Shown: one piece after another, positions 53,358 to 62,346 of the stretch
Position numbering within the stretch: the first letter of the stretch is position 1
How the letters are laid out: each line of letters begins with the position of its first letter
DNA from: Alphaproteobacteria bacterium
Lineage (GTDB): Bacteria; Pseudomonadota; Alphaproteobacteria; UBA6615
Reading direction: 5' to 3'
NCBI GenBank assembly: GCA_039980135.1
Contig: JBDXCV010000011.1
Coordinates: forward strand, 1-64,000
DNA: 64,000 nt
Position numbers and translations under genes: made by a program
Notes under the pieces: generated by a model
Database searches by the model: none
Seen by the model: the letters and a program-made list of their open reading frames with translations, nothing else
What the model was told of the DNA's origin: nothing

Positions 53358-54266
53358 ATGAGAGATTTGCCTTCGACGATGGCACTGCGCGCCTTCGAGG
53401 TTTCAGCGCGCACCCTGAGCTTTACCGAAGCGGCGCGGGAACTGAATCTGACCCAGGGTGCGATCAGCCATCAGGTGAAAAATCTCGAAGAGCAGCTTGG
53501 GGTAAAGCTGTTCCACCGCGATCGGCAACGCCTGCGATTGAGCGATGACGGCACGGCCTATCTGCCCTTCGTGCGCGAAGCCGTGGACCGGTTGCGTGCG
53601 GGTGCGGAATTCCTGTCGGCGCGTGAAGACAGCGGCGTTCTCACCGTCAGCGTGTCACCCAACTTCGCCGCCAAGTGGCTGGTCCATCGCCTCGGCGATT
53701 TTATCGCCGGCCATCGTGAGATCGATTTGCGGATCAGCGCATCGATGGAGCATGTCGATTTCGCGCGGAACGATGTCGACATGGCGGTTCGCCACGGCAC
53801 CGGCGACTGGCCCGACCTGCATGTCACGCCACTCGCCCGGGAGGAAATTTTCCCGGTCTGCAGTCCCGAACTATTGCGATCGGCTCCGCCGCTCGAGCAC
53901 CCGCGAGACCTTGCAAACCATGTGCTGCTACACGACCTCAGTCGAAACGACTGGCCGCTATGGTTTACCGCGGCGGGAGTGGAACCGATCGACGTGTCGC
54001 GCGGTCCCCAGTTCGATCAGACGAGTATGGTCATCGACGCGGCAGTCGAAGGCCAGGGTGTGGCGCTCGCGCGCCGGGTCCTGGCAGCGCGTGATCTGAT
54101 CGCCGGTCGACTGGTGCGGCCCTTCGACATCACGTTGCCCGCGCCGTACGGCTATTACATTGCGTGCCCGAAATCGGTTGCGGACCGGGCGAAAATCGTC
54201 CTGTTCCGGGACTGGCTCGTCGCCGAGGCGGCATCGGACACGCGGATCCTCTCAAACGTCGCCTGA
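53358..54266 (+). CDS. GcvA-like LysR family regulator
   Basis: 302 residues: HTH with LPSTMALRAFEVSARTLSF, EAARELNLTQGAISHQVKNLEEQLG, which is the GcvA subtype, and an effector domain with FAAKWLVHRLGDF and DVDMAVRHGTGDW. GcvA itself activates glycine cleavage; relatives control many systems. Co-oriented with metY 150 bases downstream and divergent from the DUF1127 gene, either of which it may control. Confidence 0.85.
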   Translation: MRDLPSTMALRAFEVSARTLSFTEAARELNLTQGAISHQVKNLEEQLGVKLFHRDRQRLRLSDDGTAYLPFVREAVDRLRAGAEFLSAREDSGVLTVSVSPNFAAKWLVHRLGDFIAGHREIDLRISASMEHVDFARNDVDMAVRHGTGDWPDLHVTPLAREEIFPVCSPELLRSAPPLEHPRDLANHVLLHDLSRNDWPLWFTAAGVEPIDVSRGPQFDQTSMVIDAAVEGQGVALARRVLAARDLIAGRLVRPFDITLPAPYGYYIACPKSVADRAKIVLFRDWLVAEAASDTRILSNVA

Positions 54267-54318
54267 CGGCGTGCTTTCGCTGCAGAGTTCTGCATGCTAT
54301 GAGCGCGCAGATTTTGTG

Positions 54319-54350
54319 TATAAAGCGTTATAACACATAATAAATATGTG
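54319..54350. promoter_or_regulatory. Two adjacent A/T palindromes before metY
   Basis: TATAAAGCGTTATA (54319-54332, six of seven pairs) and CACATA-ATAAA-TATGTG (54334-54350, perfect arms) lie about 70-100 bases before metY. The ACATA/TATGT arms recall the putative SahR site before sahR, though the spacing differs. They are candidate operators for a methionine-related or LysR-type regulator. Confidence 0.35.
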
Positions 54351-54418
54351 AAAAAACAGGTCTGCGTTCGGTCCCGTCTGGCCTGTCCGCGGCGTCCTTC
54401 CAGCATTCGGAGATCATG

Positions 54419-55708
54419 ATGACAACGTCCAAGAACCCAGAAACGCTCGCGTTGCATGCGGGGCACCGGGCGGACCCGACGACCGGTTCGGTTGCGGTCC
54501 CCATCCACCAGACCACGAGCTATCAGTTCCGAGATACCGAGCATGCGGGAAACCTTTTTGCGCTCAAGGAACTCGGCAACATCTACACGCGGATCATGAA
54601 CCCGACGGTCGATGTTCTCGAACAGCGCCTGGCGGCGATCGAGGGCGGTGTCGCCGGTCTTGGCCTTTCCTCGGGTCAGTCCGCATCGATGTTCTCTGTG
54701 ATGAATATCGCGCGCGCCGGTGACAACTTCGTGTGCTCGACCGACATCTATGGCGGCACGTGGAACCTGTTCAAGAACACCATGCGGGACATGGGCGTGG
54801 AGGCGCGCTTCGTCGATCCGGCGGATCCCGAAGCGTTTCGCGCGGCGACGGACGACAAGACCCGCGCCTACTATGCCGAGACCCTGCCGAATCCGAAACT
54901 CGAAGTGTTCCCGATCGCGGAAGTCGCGGCGATCGGCCGGGAGCTGGGTGTGCCATTGATCGTGGACAACACGGCAGCGCCGCTCCTGTGTCGCCCGTTC
55001 GATCACGGCGCCGCCATCGTCATGTATTCGACCACCAAGTATATCGGCGGACATGGAACCTCGATTGGCGGCATCCTGATCGATGGCGGCAACTTCGACT
55101 GGGAGGCCCATGCCGACCGATTCCCGCTGCTCAATGAGCCCGACCCCAGCTATCACGGCGCGGTCTGGACCGAGGCGGTGAAGCCATTGGGGCCGATCGC
55201 CTACATCATCAAGGCGCGGGTGACCTTGCTGCGCGATATCGGCGCGGCGATGTCGCCGCAGAATGCGTTCCAGTTCATCCAGGGCCTCGAGACCCTGGCG
55301 CTGCGCATGGAGCGACATTGCGAGAATGCGATCAAGGTGACGGACTATCTCAAGGCCCATGACAAGGTCGAGAAAGTGATATTCCCCGGACAGATGGACG
55401 GTGTGGCACGTGAGCGTGCCGACAAGTATCTGAATGGCGGATATGGTGGGTTGGCGGGTATCGTCCTCAAGGGCGGTGACGAGGCCGGGCGCAAATTTAT
55501 CGATTCCCTCGAGATGCTCTATCACGTTGCCAATATCGGTGACGCACGCTCACTGGCGATCCATCCGGCATCGACGACCCACAGTCAGCTCGATGCCGAT
55601 GAGTTGCTGCAGTCCGGCGTGGTCCCCGGTTATGTTCGGCTGTCGGTCGGCATCGAGCATGCCGACGACATCATCGCCGATATCGATCAGGCGCTGGCGA
55701 AAGCCTGA
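54419..55708 (+). CDS. metY: O-acetylhomocysteine sulfhydrylase-type enzyme
   Basis: 429 residues of the Cys/Met-metabolism PLP family with the long form typical of MetY (cystathionine synthases are about 380-400). Features: TLALHAGHRADPTTGSVAVPIHQTTSYQF, SGQSASMFSVMNIARAGDNFV, DNTAAPLLCRPFDHGAAIVMYSTTKYIGGHG with the PLP lysine, and AIHPASTTHSQL. It makes homocysteine from O-acetylhomocysteine and sulfide. ATG at 54416 is three bases earlier; GGAG spacing favours 54419. Confidence 0.88.
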   Translation: MTTSKNPETLALHAGHRADPTTGSVAVPIHQTTSYQFRDTEHAGNLFALKELGNIYTRIMNPTVDVLEQRLAAIEGGVAGLGLSSGQSASMFSVMNIARAGDNFVCSTDIYGGTWNLFKNTMRDMGVEARFVDPADPEAFRAATDDKTRAYYAETLPNPKLEVFPIAEVAAIGRELGVPLIVDNTAAPLLCRPFDHGAAIVMYSTTKYIGGHGTSIGGILIDGGNFDWEAHADRFPLLNEPDPSYHGAVWTEAVKPLGPIAYIIKARVTLLRDIGAAMSPQNAFQFIQGLETLALRMERHCENAIKVTDYLKAHDKVEKVIFPGQMDGVARERADKYLNGGYGGLAGIVLKGGDEAGRKFIDSLEMLYHVANIGDARSLAIHPASTTHSQLDADELLQSGVVPGYVRLSVGIEHADDIIADIDQALAKA

Positions 55709-55901
55709 TCACCGCACGATAACGAGATATGGGGTGGCGCCTGGATAAGGGGCCGCCCCGATTCCGTTTGCGCCCGGCCTTGGCCCGAGTTGCCCGGGAT
55801 TTTCACCCGGACTTCCGCCAATCCTCGTGCCGTTCGCAAGAATTTCTTAACCTCTGGCCGGCTATCCTATGCCTTCCACCGTATGAGTTTGGGAGGCGTT
55901 G

Positions 55902-56987
55902 GTGCCGAATACCGATGTTGCTGAGAGTCCGGCCAAGCTGGCGAATACCGCCATCGTGCGCATGGCGAAGCTCAAAATTCCGCCCACGCCCGAAAATTTC
56001 ACCGTCTGGTACAGCTATCTGCGCGGCGATGACCCTGACGTCGTGCACATGATCGACCGCTATTTGGATTCCGGTGAGCCCTTTACCGAAGAACGCTGCA
56101 ATGCGCTTCATTTGCGTTGTTCGGCCTTTGCGGCAAAATTGATTGAGGAAGAAGGCGAGGCGACTCTGCTCAATGCCGGTTCGAGCCTCGGAAAATCTGT
56201 CGAAACGGTCATGTCCCTGTTGGACGAAGCCGGCGCTGGCGCCGCGCGTTATGGCGAAGCCCTGGCGGGTGTCGATGGGGCGCTCGAAGGGGTCGAGGGT
56301 GGCGACCGGGTGCGGCAGATCGTGTCCGACCTCGTGGCGGAAACACATCTTGTCGTGCAGCAAAATCAGAATGTGAACGAGCGGCTCGAGCAGTCGAACC
56401 AGGAAATCGCGGAGCTTCAGAAGCGCATTTCGGATGCGCGGCGGGAGGCGATGAGTGATTCGCTGACCGGGTTGAACAATCGCCGCGCTTTCGATGAGCA
56501 TCTGCGCAAGGGGGTTGCCGACGCCGAAGCGAACAACACGCCTTTGTCTCTCCTGATGCTCGATATCGACCATTTCAAAGCCTTCAACGACACCCATGGA
56601 CATCAACTTGGCGACGAAGTGCTGCGCCTCGTCGCGCGATGTCTCGTCGATTGCACCAAGGGGCGTGATACCGCCGCGCGCTACGGGGGCGAGGAATTTG
56701 CGATCATCCTGCCCGATACGGATATGGAGGGCGCGATCGCCCTGGCAGAGCAGGTGCGCGAGACGGTCAACAGCAAGAAAATCGTCCGCAAATCGACAGG
56801 TGAATCCCTGGGGGGCGTTACTTTGTCCGGCGGTGCAGCGGTCTATATGGACGGAGATCTGCTCGAGGACTTCATCGAGCGTGCGGACGCCGGCCTGTAC
56901 AAGGCCAAGGGCGAGGGGCGCAATCGCATCGCGGTCATAGAAGCGCTACAGGGATTGCGCGTCGTCGGTGGCCAAGACCTCGCATAG
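55902..56987 (+). CDS. Diguanylate cyclase (GGDEF domain)
   Basis: 361 residues. The C-terminal GGDEF domain (about 185-345) has the active-site GGEEF at 262-266 and DSLTGLNNRRAF, LMLDIDHFKAFNDTHGHQLGDEVLR. The product inhibition site RxxD is not kept (KGRD before TAARYGG), so feedback may be weak. The N-terminal half, with PTPENFTVWYSYLRGDDPDV, is a conserved alphaproteobacterial helical region of unknown ligand, followed by a coiled coil. GTG start after GGAGG; no membrane segment. Makes c-di-GMP. Confidence 0.88.
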   Translation: MPNTDVAESPAKLANTAIVRMAKLKIPPTPENFTVWYSYLRGDDPDVVHMIDRYLDSGEPFTEERCNALHLRCSAFAAKLIEEEGEATLLNAGSSLGKSVETVMSLLDEAGAGAARYGEALAGVDGALEGVEGGDRVRQIVSDLVAETHLVVQQNQNVNERLEQSNQEIAELQKRISDARREAMSDSLTGLNNRRAFDEHLRKGVADAEANNTPLSLLMLDIDHFKAFNDTHGHQLGDEVLRLVARCLVDCTKGRDTAARYGGEEFAIILPDTDMEGAIALAEQVRETVNSKKIVRKSTGESLGGVTLSGGAAVYMDGDLLEDFIERADAGLYKAKGEGRNRIAVIEALQGLRVVGGQDLA

Positions 56988-57070
56988 CTGCGATGTGTTA
57001 AGTCTTTGTGACGCCACCGGAATCCCCATGCTACAAGTCAAACGTCGGGTAGCCGTCTGGAGGGGAACCC

Positions 57071-58840
57071 GTGCGTCCACCAATCATCGTGCGAGCGCGG
57101 CTGAGCATTCGCCGGGTCCTGCGTAACGAACATCTGCTTTTAGCGGTCATGGCTCTCGTCGTGGGCGTGGCGGCGGCCTATGGGGCGTTGTTCTTTCGCC
57201 TTGCGATCGATCTCGTTCAGGAAATCGCATTCGGATTTCCCCTCGACGAAATGATGCCGTCCACCGATGCGCTGGCCTGGTGGCACATCATGCTGGTGCC
57301 ATCTCTCGGTGGTCTGCTGATCGGAATTTTCCTGCATTTTGCTCACGGCGGGAATCGACCTCACGCGATCGCGCACGTGATCGAGGCGTCCGCATTGCGA
57401 GGCGGCAAGATGTCGTTGCGCGATGGCCTGGTGTCAGCTGTTGGCAATGCCGCATCACTCGGCGCAGGCGCGTCGACCGGACGAGAGGGTCCGCTCGTGC
57501 ATCTGGGCGCAACGCTCGCGGCCTGGATGTCCGATCGACTGCATCTCGACAGGTCTCAATCGCGCACATTGTTGGGATGCGGTGTCGCGGCAGCGATAGG
57601 CTCGCTCTTCAATGCGCCAGTCGCGGGTGCCGTGTTCGCGATCGAACTGGTTGTCGGTAATCTGTCGCTCAAGGCCGGCGCGCCGATTTTTATCGCGGCC
57701 GTGACCGGGACCGCGATCGGACGGTTCTACTTCGGATCCGAACCTTCGTTTTCCGTCCCGGCGCATGAACTGATTTCACTGTGGGAGTTTCCGGCCTTCA
57801 TCCTGTTGGGTGTCGCCTGTGCGATCGTCGCCATCGGGTTCATGCGCGGGATTTTCCTGATGGACGGGTTCGTGGCGCGCACACCCATTCCGCGATGGCT
57901 GCAACCGGCGTTTGGCGGGATCATCCTTGGCCTGATTGCGTTGCAGGTGCCCGAGGTTCTTGGTGTCGGCTTTTTGACGGCGGACGCCGCGTTGCATGGC
58001 TCGATTGCACTCGAACTCCTGCTGGTTCTGATTATCGCGAAAATGGCGGCCGTCGCGATAAGTATCGGGTTCGGTTTCGGCGGTGGTGTTTTCTCGCCGT
58101 CGCTCATCCTGGGGGCGTTGGTGGGTGCCGCGTTCGGACTGGTCGCCGGAAGCGTGTTTCCGGACCAGTTCTCCGGCGTTCCGGCCTATGCGCTGATCGG
58201 GACGGGGGCATTGGCCGGTGCGGTCATGGGGGCGCCGCTGTCGACGATTTTTATTATTTTCGAGCTGACGGGCTCATCCGAGATGACCGTCGCCGTGATG
58301 ATTGCAACCGCTGCCGCGTCTGTTCTTACCCATCAATTCTATGGCCGTTCCTTCTTTCACGTTCAGCTGAAACGCCGGGGCCTGAACGTCTCGAGTGGCC
58401 ACGATCAGGCGTTGTTGCAGGGAATGTCAGTCGGTCGGGTGATGCACACGAACATGGTGTCGGTCGACGCCGACATGATGCTGGATGCGTTGCACGGCGA
58501 GCTGCGTGAATCTCCAAACGGGGAGGTCTATGTGGTCGATGACAGTGGCGCGCTACTGGGCATTATCAACTATGCTGATCTGAACAACGCGATTCTCGCG
58601 CGCGGCAACGAGGACGCGCCCGAGCGTGCCGGCGATATCGCACATGCCATGGGCAAAGTGTTGACCGTGTCGGACAGTCTGGAAGATGCCCAGCGTCTGC
58701 TGTCGGGTTCCGACCATGAGAATGTCGCGGTCGTGTCGAACCGTGACGACATGATCCTGCGCGGCACGCTGACGACCCTGGATGTCTCGCGTGCCCATAA
58801 CGACGCGTTGCTGAGTGTGCGCGCGGAAGAGCACGCCTGA
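57071..58840 (+). CDS. ClC-type chloride channel/transporter with CBS domains
   Basis: 589 residues: a ClC membrane core of about ten or more helices with GREGPLVHLG (gating glutamate kept) and GGGVFSPSL, then two C-terminal CBS domains (about 455-580) that in other proteins bind adenine nucleotides. The usual GSGIP motif at the first helix pair is changed to HGGNRP. Could be an H+/Cl- antiporter or a channel. GTG start with GGAGGGG upstream. Confidence 0.88.
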   Translation: MRPPIIVRARLSIRRVLRNEHLLLAVMALVVGVAAAYGALFFRLAIDLVQEIAFGFPLDEMMPSTDALAWWHIMLVPSLGGLLIGIFLHFAHGGNRPHAIAHVIEASALRGGKMSLRDGLVSAVGNAASLGAGASTGREGPLVHLGATLAAWMSDRLHLDRSQSRTLLGCGVAAAIGSLFNAPVAGAVFAIELVVGNLSLKAGAPIFIAAVTGTAIGRFYFGSEPSFSVPAHELISLWEFPAFILLGVACAIVAIGFMRGIFLMDGFVARTPIPRWLQPAFGGIILGLIALQVPEVLGVGFLTADAALHGSIALELLLVLIIAKMAAVAISIGFGFGGGVFSPSLILGALVGAAFGLVAGSVFPDQFSGVPAYALIGTGALAGAVMGAPLSTIFIIFELTGSSEMTVAVMIATAAASVLTHQFYGRSFFHVQLKRRGLNVSSGHDQALLQGMSVGRVMHTNMVSVDADMMLDALHGELRESPNGEVYVVDDSGALLGIINYADLNNAILARGNEDAPERAGDIAHAMGKVLTVSDSLEDAQRLLSGSDHENVAVVSNRDDMILRGTLTTLDVSRAHNDALLSVRAEEHA

Positions 58841-58861
58841 CGGCGTGATTTGGTCTTATTA

Positions 58862-59908
58862 CTAGAGACTGGGGTCGAGGCGCAGCCAGTTGTTGCGATC
58901 CATCGATTCGATCTCGATATCGCGTAACGCGCCCTCGGGCGTGAGGACACGAACCGTCACCGTGTCGCCGGCTGCCCGGTCACGCCAGACCGCCCGGAAA
59001 TACCCGGCCATGCTGCCCACTGGTGCCGCGTCAACCGCGACAATCAGGTCGCCCGCGCGGACACCGGCGCGTGCCGCCGGACTGTCGTTGGAGACCCCGT
59101 CCACGAACAGGCGGTCGCGAATCTCGGACGTTCGGATGCCGAGCCAGGGCCGCGGCGCTGCGGCCCGGCGACCGTGATCGACCATCTCGTCGAGGATCGG
59201 CTTGAGGTCGTCGATTGGCACGAACATGTTGCCGGCAACCGGCCTCTGAAAGAACGCGGCGTTGCCCACGAAAAGGGACCCGATGCCGATCAGCTTGCCG
59301 TCCACGTCGAACAGGCCGGCACCGCTGAAGTTCGGGTTCGGGGGGGCGGTAAAGATTGCACTGTCGAGCAGATATTCCCACGCGCCGACGAATTCGCGCC
59401 GGTCGACGACAAACACGCCCTGCGCCGACCCCGGACCAAGCCTGTTGGCGATGAGGACCTGGGTGCTCACGCCCATATCTCCCGATGCGCCAAAATCGAC
59501 GGGCGCCAAACCCAGTTCGGTAGCGGCACGGACCAGCCCGAAGCCGCTCTCATGGTCATAGGCGACGAAAGAGGCGGGGACGCGCCGGCCATCGGCGAGC
59601 GTGATATCGATCTCAATGGCCTCCAGAATGAGGTAACCGATCGTCAGCACCAGCCCATCGTCGGATATCACCACGCCGCTGCCTTCGCGCTGGGTACCCA
59701 AAGTGCGGGCGGTGCGCGCCGTGCCGGGGATGCGGGTATCGATCCCGACGACGGCCTTGAGAACTTCCTGCGGCCCGGGTGTCGCGCCGGACTGGGCATT
59801 TGCGGCCGGGCTGGAAACAAACAACGCTGTCATCAGCGCCGCGAATAATGCGATCCGGCCGATTGCTGTCATTGATTTCTGGAAACGATGCTTGGCGTAG
59901 TTGGTCAT
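58862..59908 (-). CDS. DegP/HtrA-like PDZ protein with lost catalytic residues
   Basis: 348 residues: signal peptide (cleavage after ANA, about residue 38), trypsin-like domain and one PDZ domain (WLGIRTSEIRDRLFVDGVSNDSPAARAGVRAGDLIVAVDA). In HtrA proteases the motifs are TNNHVV, SDIAL and GNSGGPL. Here they read TIGYLI (Tyr92 for His), SGFGL (Gly122 for Asp) and PNFSGAGL (Ser195 kept). Two of the three triad residues are gone, so it should not be a protease but could be a periplasmic chaperone or peptide-binding scaffold. The TTG at 59920 is an alternative start. Confidence 0.8.
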   Translation of the reverse strand: MTNYAKHRFQKSMTAIGRIALFAALMTALFVSSPAANAQSGATPGPQEVLKAVVGIDTRIPGTARTARTLGTQREGSGVVISDDGLVLTIGYLILEAIEIDITLADGRRVPASFVAYDHESGFGLVRAATELGLAPVDFGASGDMGVSTQVLIANRLGPGSAQGVFVVDRREFVGAWEYLLDSAIFTAPPNPNFSGAGLFDVDGKLIGIGSLFVGNAAFFQRPVAGNMFVPIDDLKPILDEMVDHGRRAAAPRPWLGIRTSEIRDRLFVDGVSNDSPAARAGVRAGDLIVAVDAAPVGSMAGYFRAVWRDRAAGDTVTVRVLTPEGALRDIEIESMDRNNWLRLDPSL

Positions 59909-60034
59909 GTTGCGTTCCAATCGAGCCAGGATCTTGTCGGGGCGAGAATGTTAGCACCGGATTCTGTCTCTGCGGACCGGATCACGTGAAATTCAACGGG
60001 CAGTCGTGCACCACGACTCAACGTTTGCGCATGA

Positions 60035-60040
60035 TATAAT
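60035..60040 (+). promoter_or_regulatory. TATAAT -10 element close to uvrD start
   Basis: A perfect TATAAT lies 11 bases before the uvrD ATG, with no ribosome binding site between them. If used, the transcript would begin within a few bases of the start codon, making a leaderless mRNA. No good -35 box is visible at the usual spacing. Confidence 0.3.
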
Positions 60041-60051
60041 CATTGGCTCAA

Positions 60052-62346
60052 ATGTCTGATCCATTCCACATCGAAGAGCCGCAGAATTCTGGGGTTTCCG
60101 ACGCCTCTGCGGTGGCAGAAGCGGCGCCTGCGCCGTATTTGACGCAGCTCAACAGCCCGCAACGCGAGGCCGTCGAGGCGCTCGACGGACCGGTGCTTGT
60201 GCTCGCGGGTGCGGGAACCGGCAAAACTCGCGTTTTGACGACGCGTCTCGCTCACCTGCTGCGCCGGGGTCATGCCCGGCCTTATCAGGTGCTCTCCGTT
60301 ACCTTCACCAACAGGGCGGCCCGCGAGATGCGTGAGCGGGTCGCAGGCCTGGTCGGCGGTCCCGCGGAGGCAATCTGGCTGGGGACGTTCCATGCGCTCG
60401 GGGCACGGATTGTTCGCCGCCATGCCGAACTCGTCGGCCTGCAGAGCAATTTCACGATCCTCGATGCCGACGATCAGGTGCGTCTGCTCAAGCAGCTCCT
60501 GGCGGCCGAGAATATCGATGACAAGCGCTGGCCCGCCCGCGTTCTGATGGGGGTGATCCAGCGCTGGAAGGACAGGGCGTTGACCCCTGACAAGGTCTCG
60601 GCCGCGGATGCCGGCGACCTGGCAGGCGGGCGTCTGGTCGATCTGTATCGGGATTATCAGGACCGGTTGAAGACCCTTAACGCGGCGGATTTCGGTGATT
60701 TGCTGCTGCACAACCTGACGATCTTCGCCGAACATCCCGAGGTGTTGGCCGAGTATCAGGAACGATTCCGGTACATTCTGGTGGACGAGTATCAGGACAC
60801 CAATGTCGCCCAGTATCTGTGGCTTCGGTTGCTGGCCCAGAAGCATCGGAACATCGCCTGCGTGGGCGACGACGATCAGTCGATCTACGCCTGGCGGGGG
60901 GCCGAGGTCGGCAACATCCTGCGTTTCGAGGAAGATTTCCCGGGCGCCAAGATTGTCCGTCTGGAACAGAATTACCGCTCGACCGGGCCCATTCTCGGTG
61001 CGGCGTCGGGCTTGATCTCCCGCAACGAAGGACGCCTTGGAAAGACGCTCTGGACCGAGGCAAACGGGGGTGACAAGGTCCGCGTTCGCGGAGTCTGGGA
61101 CGGCGAGGAAGAGGCACGGACGGTCTCGGACCGCATCGAGAGCATTCAGCGCAACGGCCTGGACGGGAAACCCGTTGCCCTCAACGAGATCGCGATCCTC
61201 GTCCGCGCAGGTTTCCAGACCCGCGAGTTCGAGGAGCGGTTCCTGACATTGGGACTGCCTTATCGTGTGGTCGGTGGACCGCGCTTCTACGAGCGCCAGG
61301 AGTTACGCGACGCCCTGGCCTATTTACGGGTCATCCATCAGCCCGAAGACGATCTGGCGTTCGAACGCATCGTCAACCGGCCGAAGCGCGGCATCGGGGA
61401 CGCAACGGTGCAGGCATTGCATGTGGCGGCGCGGGCGACGGGCAAAAGCCTCTATCGCGCAGCGGGCGAGCTTGTGACCACCGACGAACTGCGGCCCAAT
61501 ATTCGCAGTTCATTGGGAAAGCTGATCGCCGATTTCGAACGCTGGCGGGCCCTTTCGGGAGACGGCCGCGACGGGCTGCCCCATTCGGAGTTGGCCGAGA
61601 TGATGCTCGATGAGAGCGGCTATACCGAGATGCTGATGAACGACAAGGCGCCCGAGGCACCCGGCCGGCTCGAAAACCTCAAGGAACTGGTGGTCGCGAT
61701 GGAGGAGTTCGAGAATCTCACCGGATTCCTTGAACATGTCTCGCTGGTGATGGAGAACACCGAGGCGGCCGGCAGCGACCTCGTCAATATCATGACGCTT
61801 CACGCTGCCAAGGGGCTCGAATTCGACACGGTCTTTCTGCCGGGCTGGGAGGAGGGACTGTTCCCCCATCAGCGCAACATGGATGAAAACGGCCTCGCGG
61901 GCCTGGAAGAGGAACGCCGGCTCGCCTATGTGGGCCTGACCCGCGCCAAACACGACGCCACGATCCTGTTCGCGGCAAACCGCCGGGTGCATGGCCAGTG
62001 GCAGTCGGCGATCCCGTCACGCTTCGTCGATGAACTGCCGCCGGAATATGTCGATGTCGACAGTGAACCCGGGGTCTATGCGGGTGACCGGGGTGCCGGC
62101 GGGTTCGGTCGTGGCCGCGCGCTCGGTTATGGCGGTGGGCAAAACCGGGCGCCAAAGCGCGACATGGAAGCGAGTTTGATTCACGCTGACCCGCAGGGGT
62201 TCGATATCGGCGAACGGGTGTTTCATCAGAAGTTCGGCTACGGCAGGATCACCGCGATCGACGCCAACAAGCTCGCCATTGCCTTCGAGAAGGCGGGGGA
62301 CAAGAAGGTGCTCGACAGCTTCGTCGTGCCTGCCGACGCGGTCTAG
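60052..62346 (+). CDS. uvrD: UvrD/PcrA-type ATP-dependent DNA helicase
   Basis: 764 residues of superfamily 1A: Q-motif LNSPQREAVEA, Walker A GAGTGKT near 58-64, TFTNRAAREMRER, VDEYQDTN (motif II), GDDDQSIYAWRGA (motif III), QNYRST (IV), TLHAAKGLEFDTVFLPG (V) and VGLTRAKHDA (VI), and a C-terminal Tudor-like tail (GERVFHQKFGYGRI). Acts in nucleotide excision and mismatch repair. The 3' end overlaps the prmA GTG by one base. Confidence 0.9.
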   Translation: MSDPFHIEEPQNSGVSDASAVAEAAPAPYLTQLNSPQREAVEALDGPVLVLAGAGTGKTRVLTTRLAHLLRRGHARPYQVLSVTFTNRAAREMRERVAGLVGGPAEAIWLGTFHALGARIVRRHAELVGLQSNFTILDADDQVRLLKQLLAAENIDDKRWPARVLMGVIQRWKDRALTPDKVSAADAGDLAGGRLVDLYRDYQDRLKTLNAADFGDLLLHNLTIFAEHPEVLAEYQERFRYILVDEYQDTNVAQYLWLRLLAQKHRNIACVGDDDQSIYAWRGAEVGNILRFEEDFPGAKIVRLEQNYRSTGPILGAASGLISRNEGRLGKTLWTEANGGDKVRVRGVWDGEEEARTVSDRIESIQRNGLDGKPVALNEIAILVRAGFQTREFEERFLTLGLPYRVVGGPRFYERQELRDALAYLRVIHQPEDDLAFERIVNRPKRGIGDATVQALHVAARATGKSLYRAAGELVTTDELRPNIRSSLGKLIADFERWRALSGDGRDGLPHSELAEMMLDESGYTEMLMNDKAPEAPGRLENLKELVVAMEEFENLTGFLEHVSLVMENTEAAGSDLVNIMTLHAAKGLEFDTVFLPGWEEGLFPHQRNMDENGLAGLEEERRLAYVGLTRAKHDATILFAANRRVHGQWQSAIPSRFVDELPPEYVDVDSEPGVYAGDRGAGGFGRGRALGYGGGQNRAPKRDMEASLIHADPQGFDIGERVFHQKFGYGRITAIDANKLAIAFEKAGDKKVLDSFVVPADAV

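Noticed and set aside
55731-55759. GGGGTGGC/GCCGCCCC stem after metY as a terminator
   Set aside because: The stem pairs well, but no T-run follows, so I could not support a rho-independent terminator.
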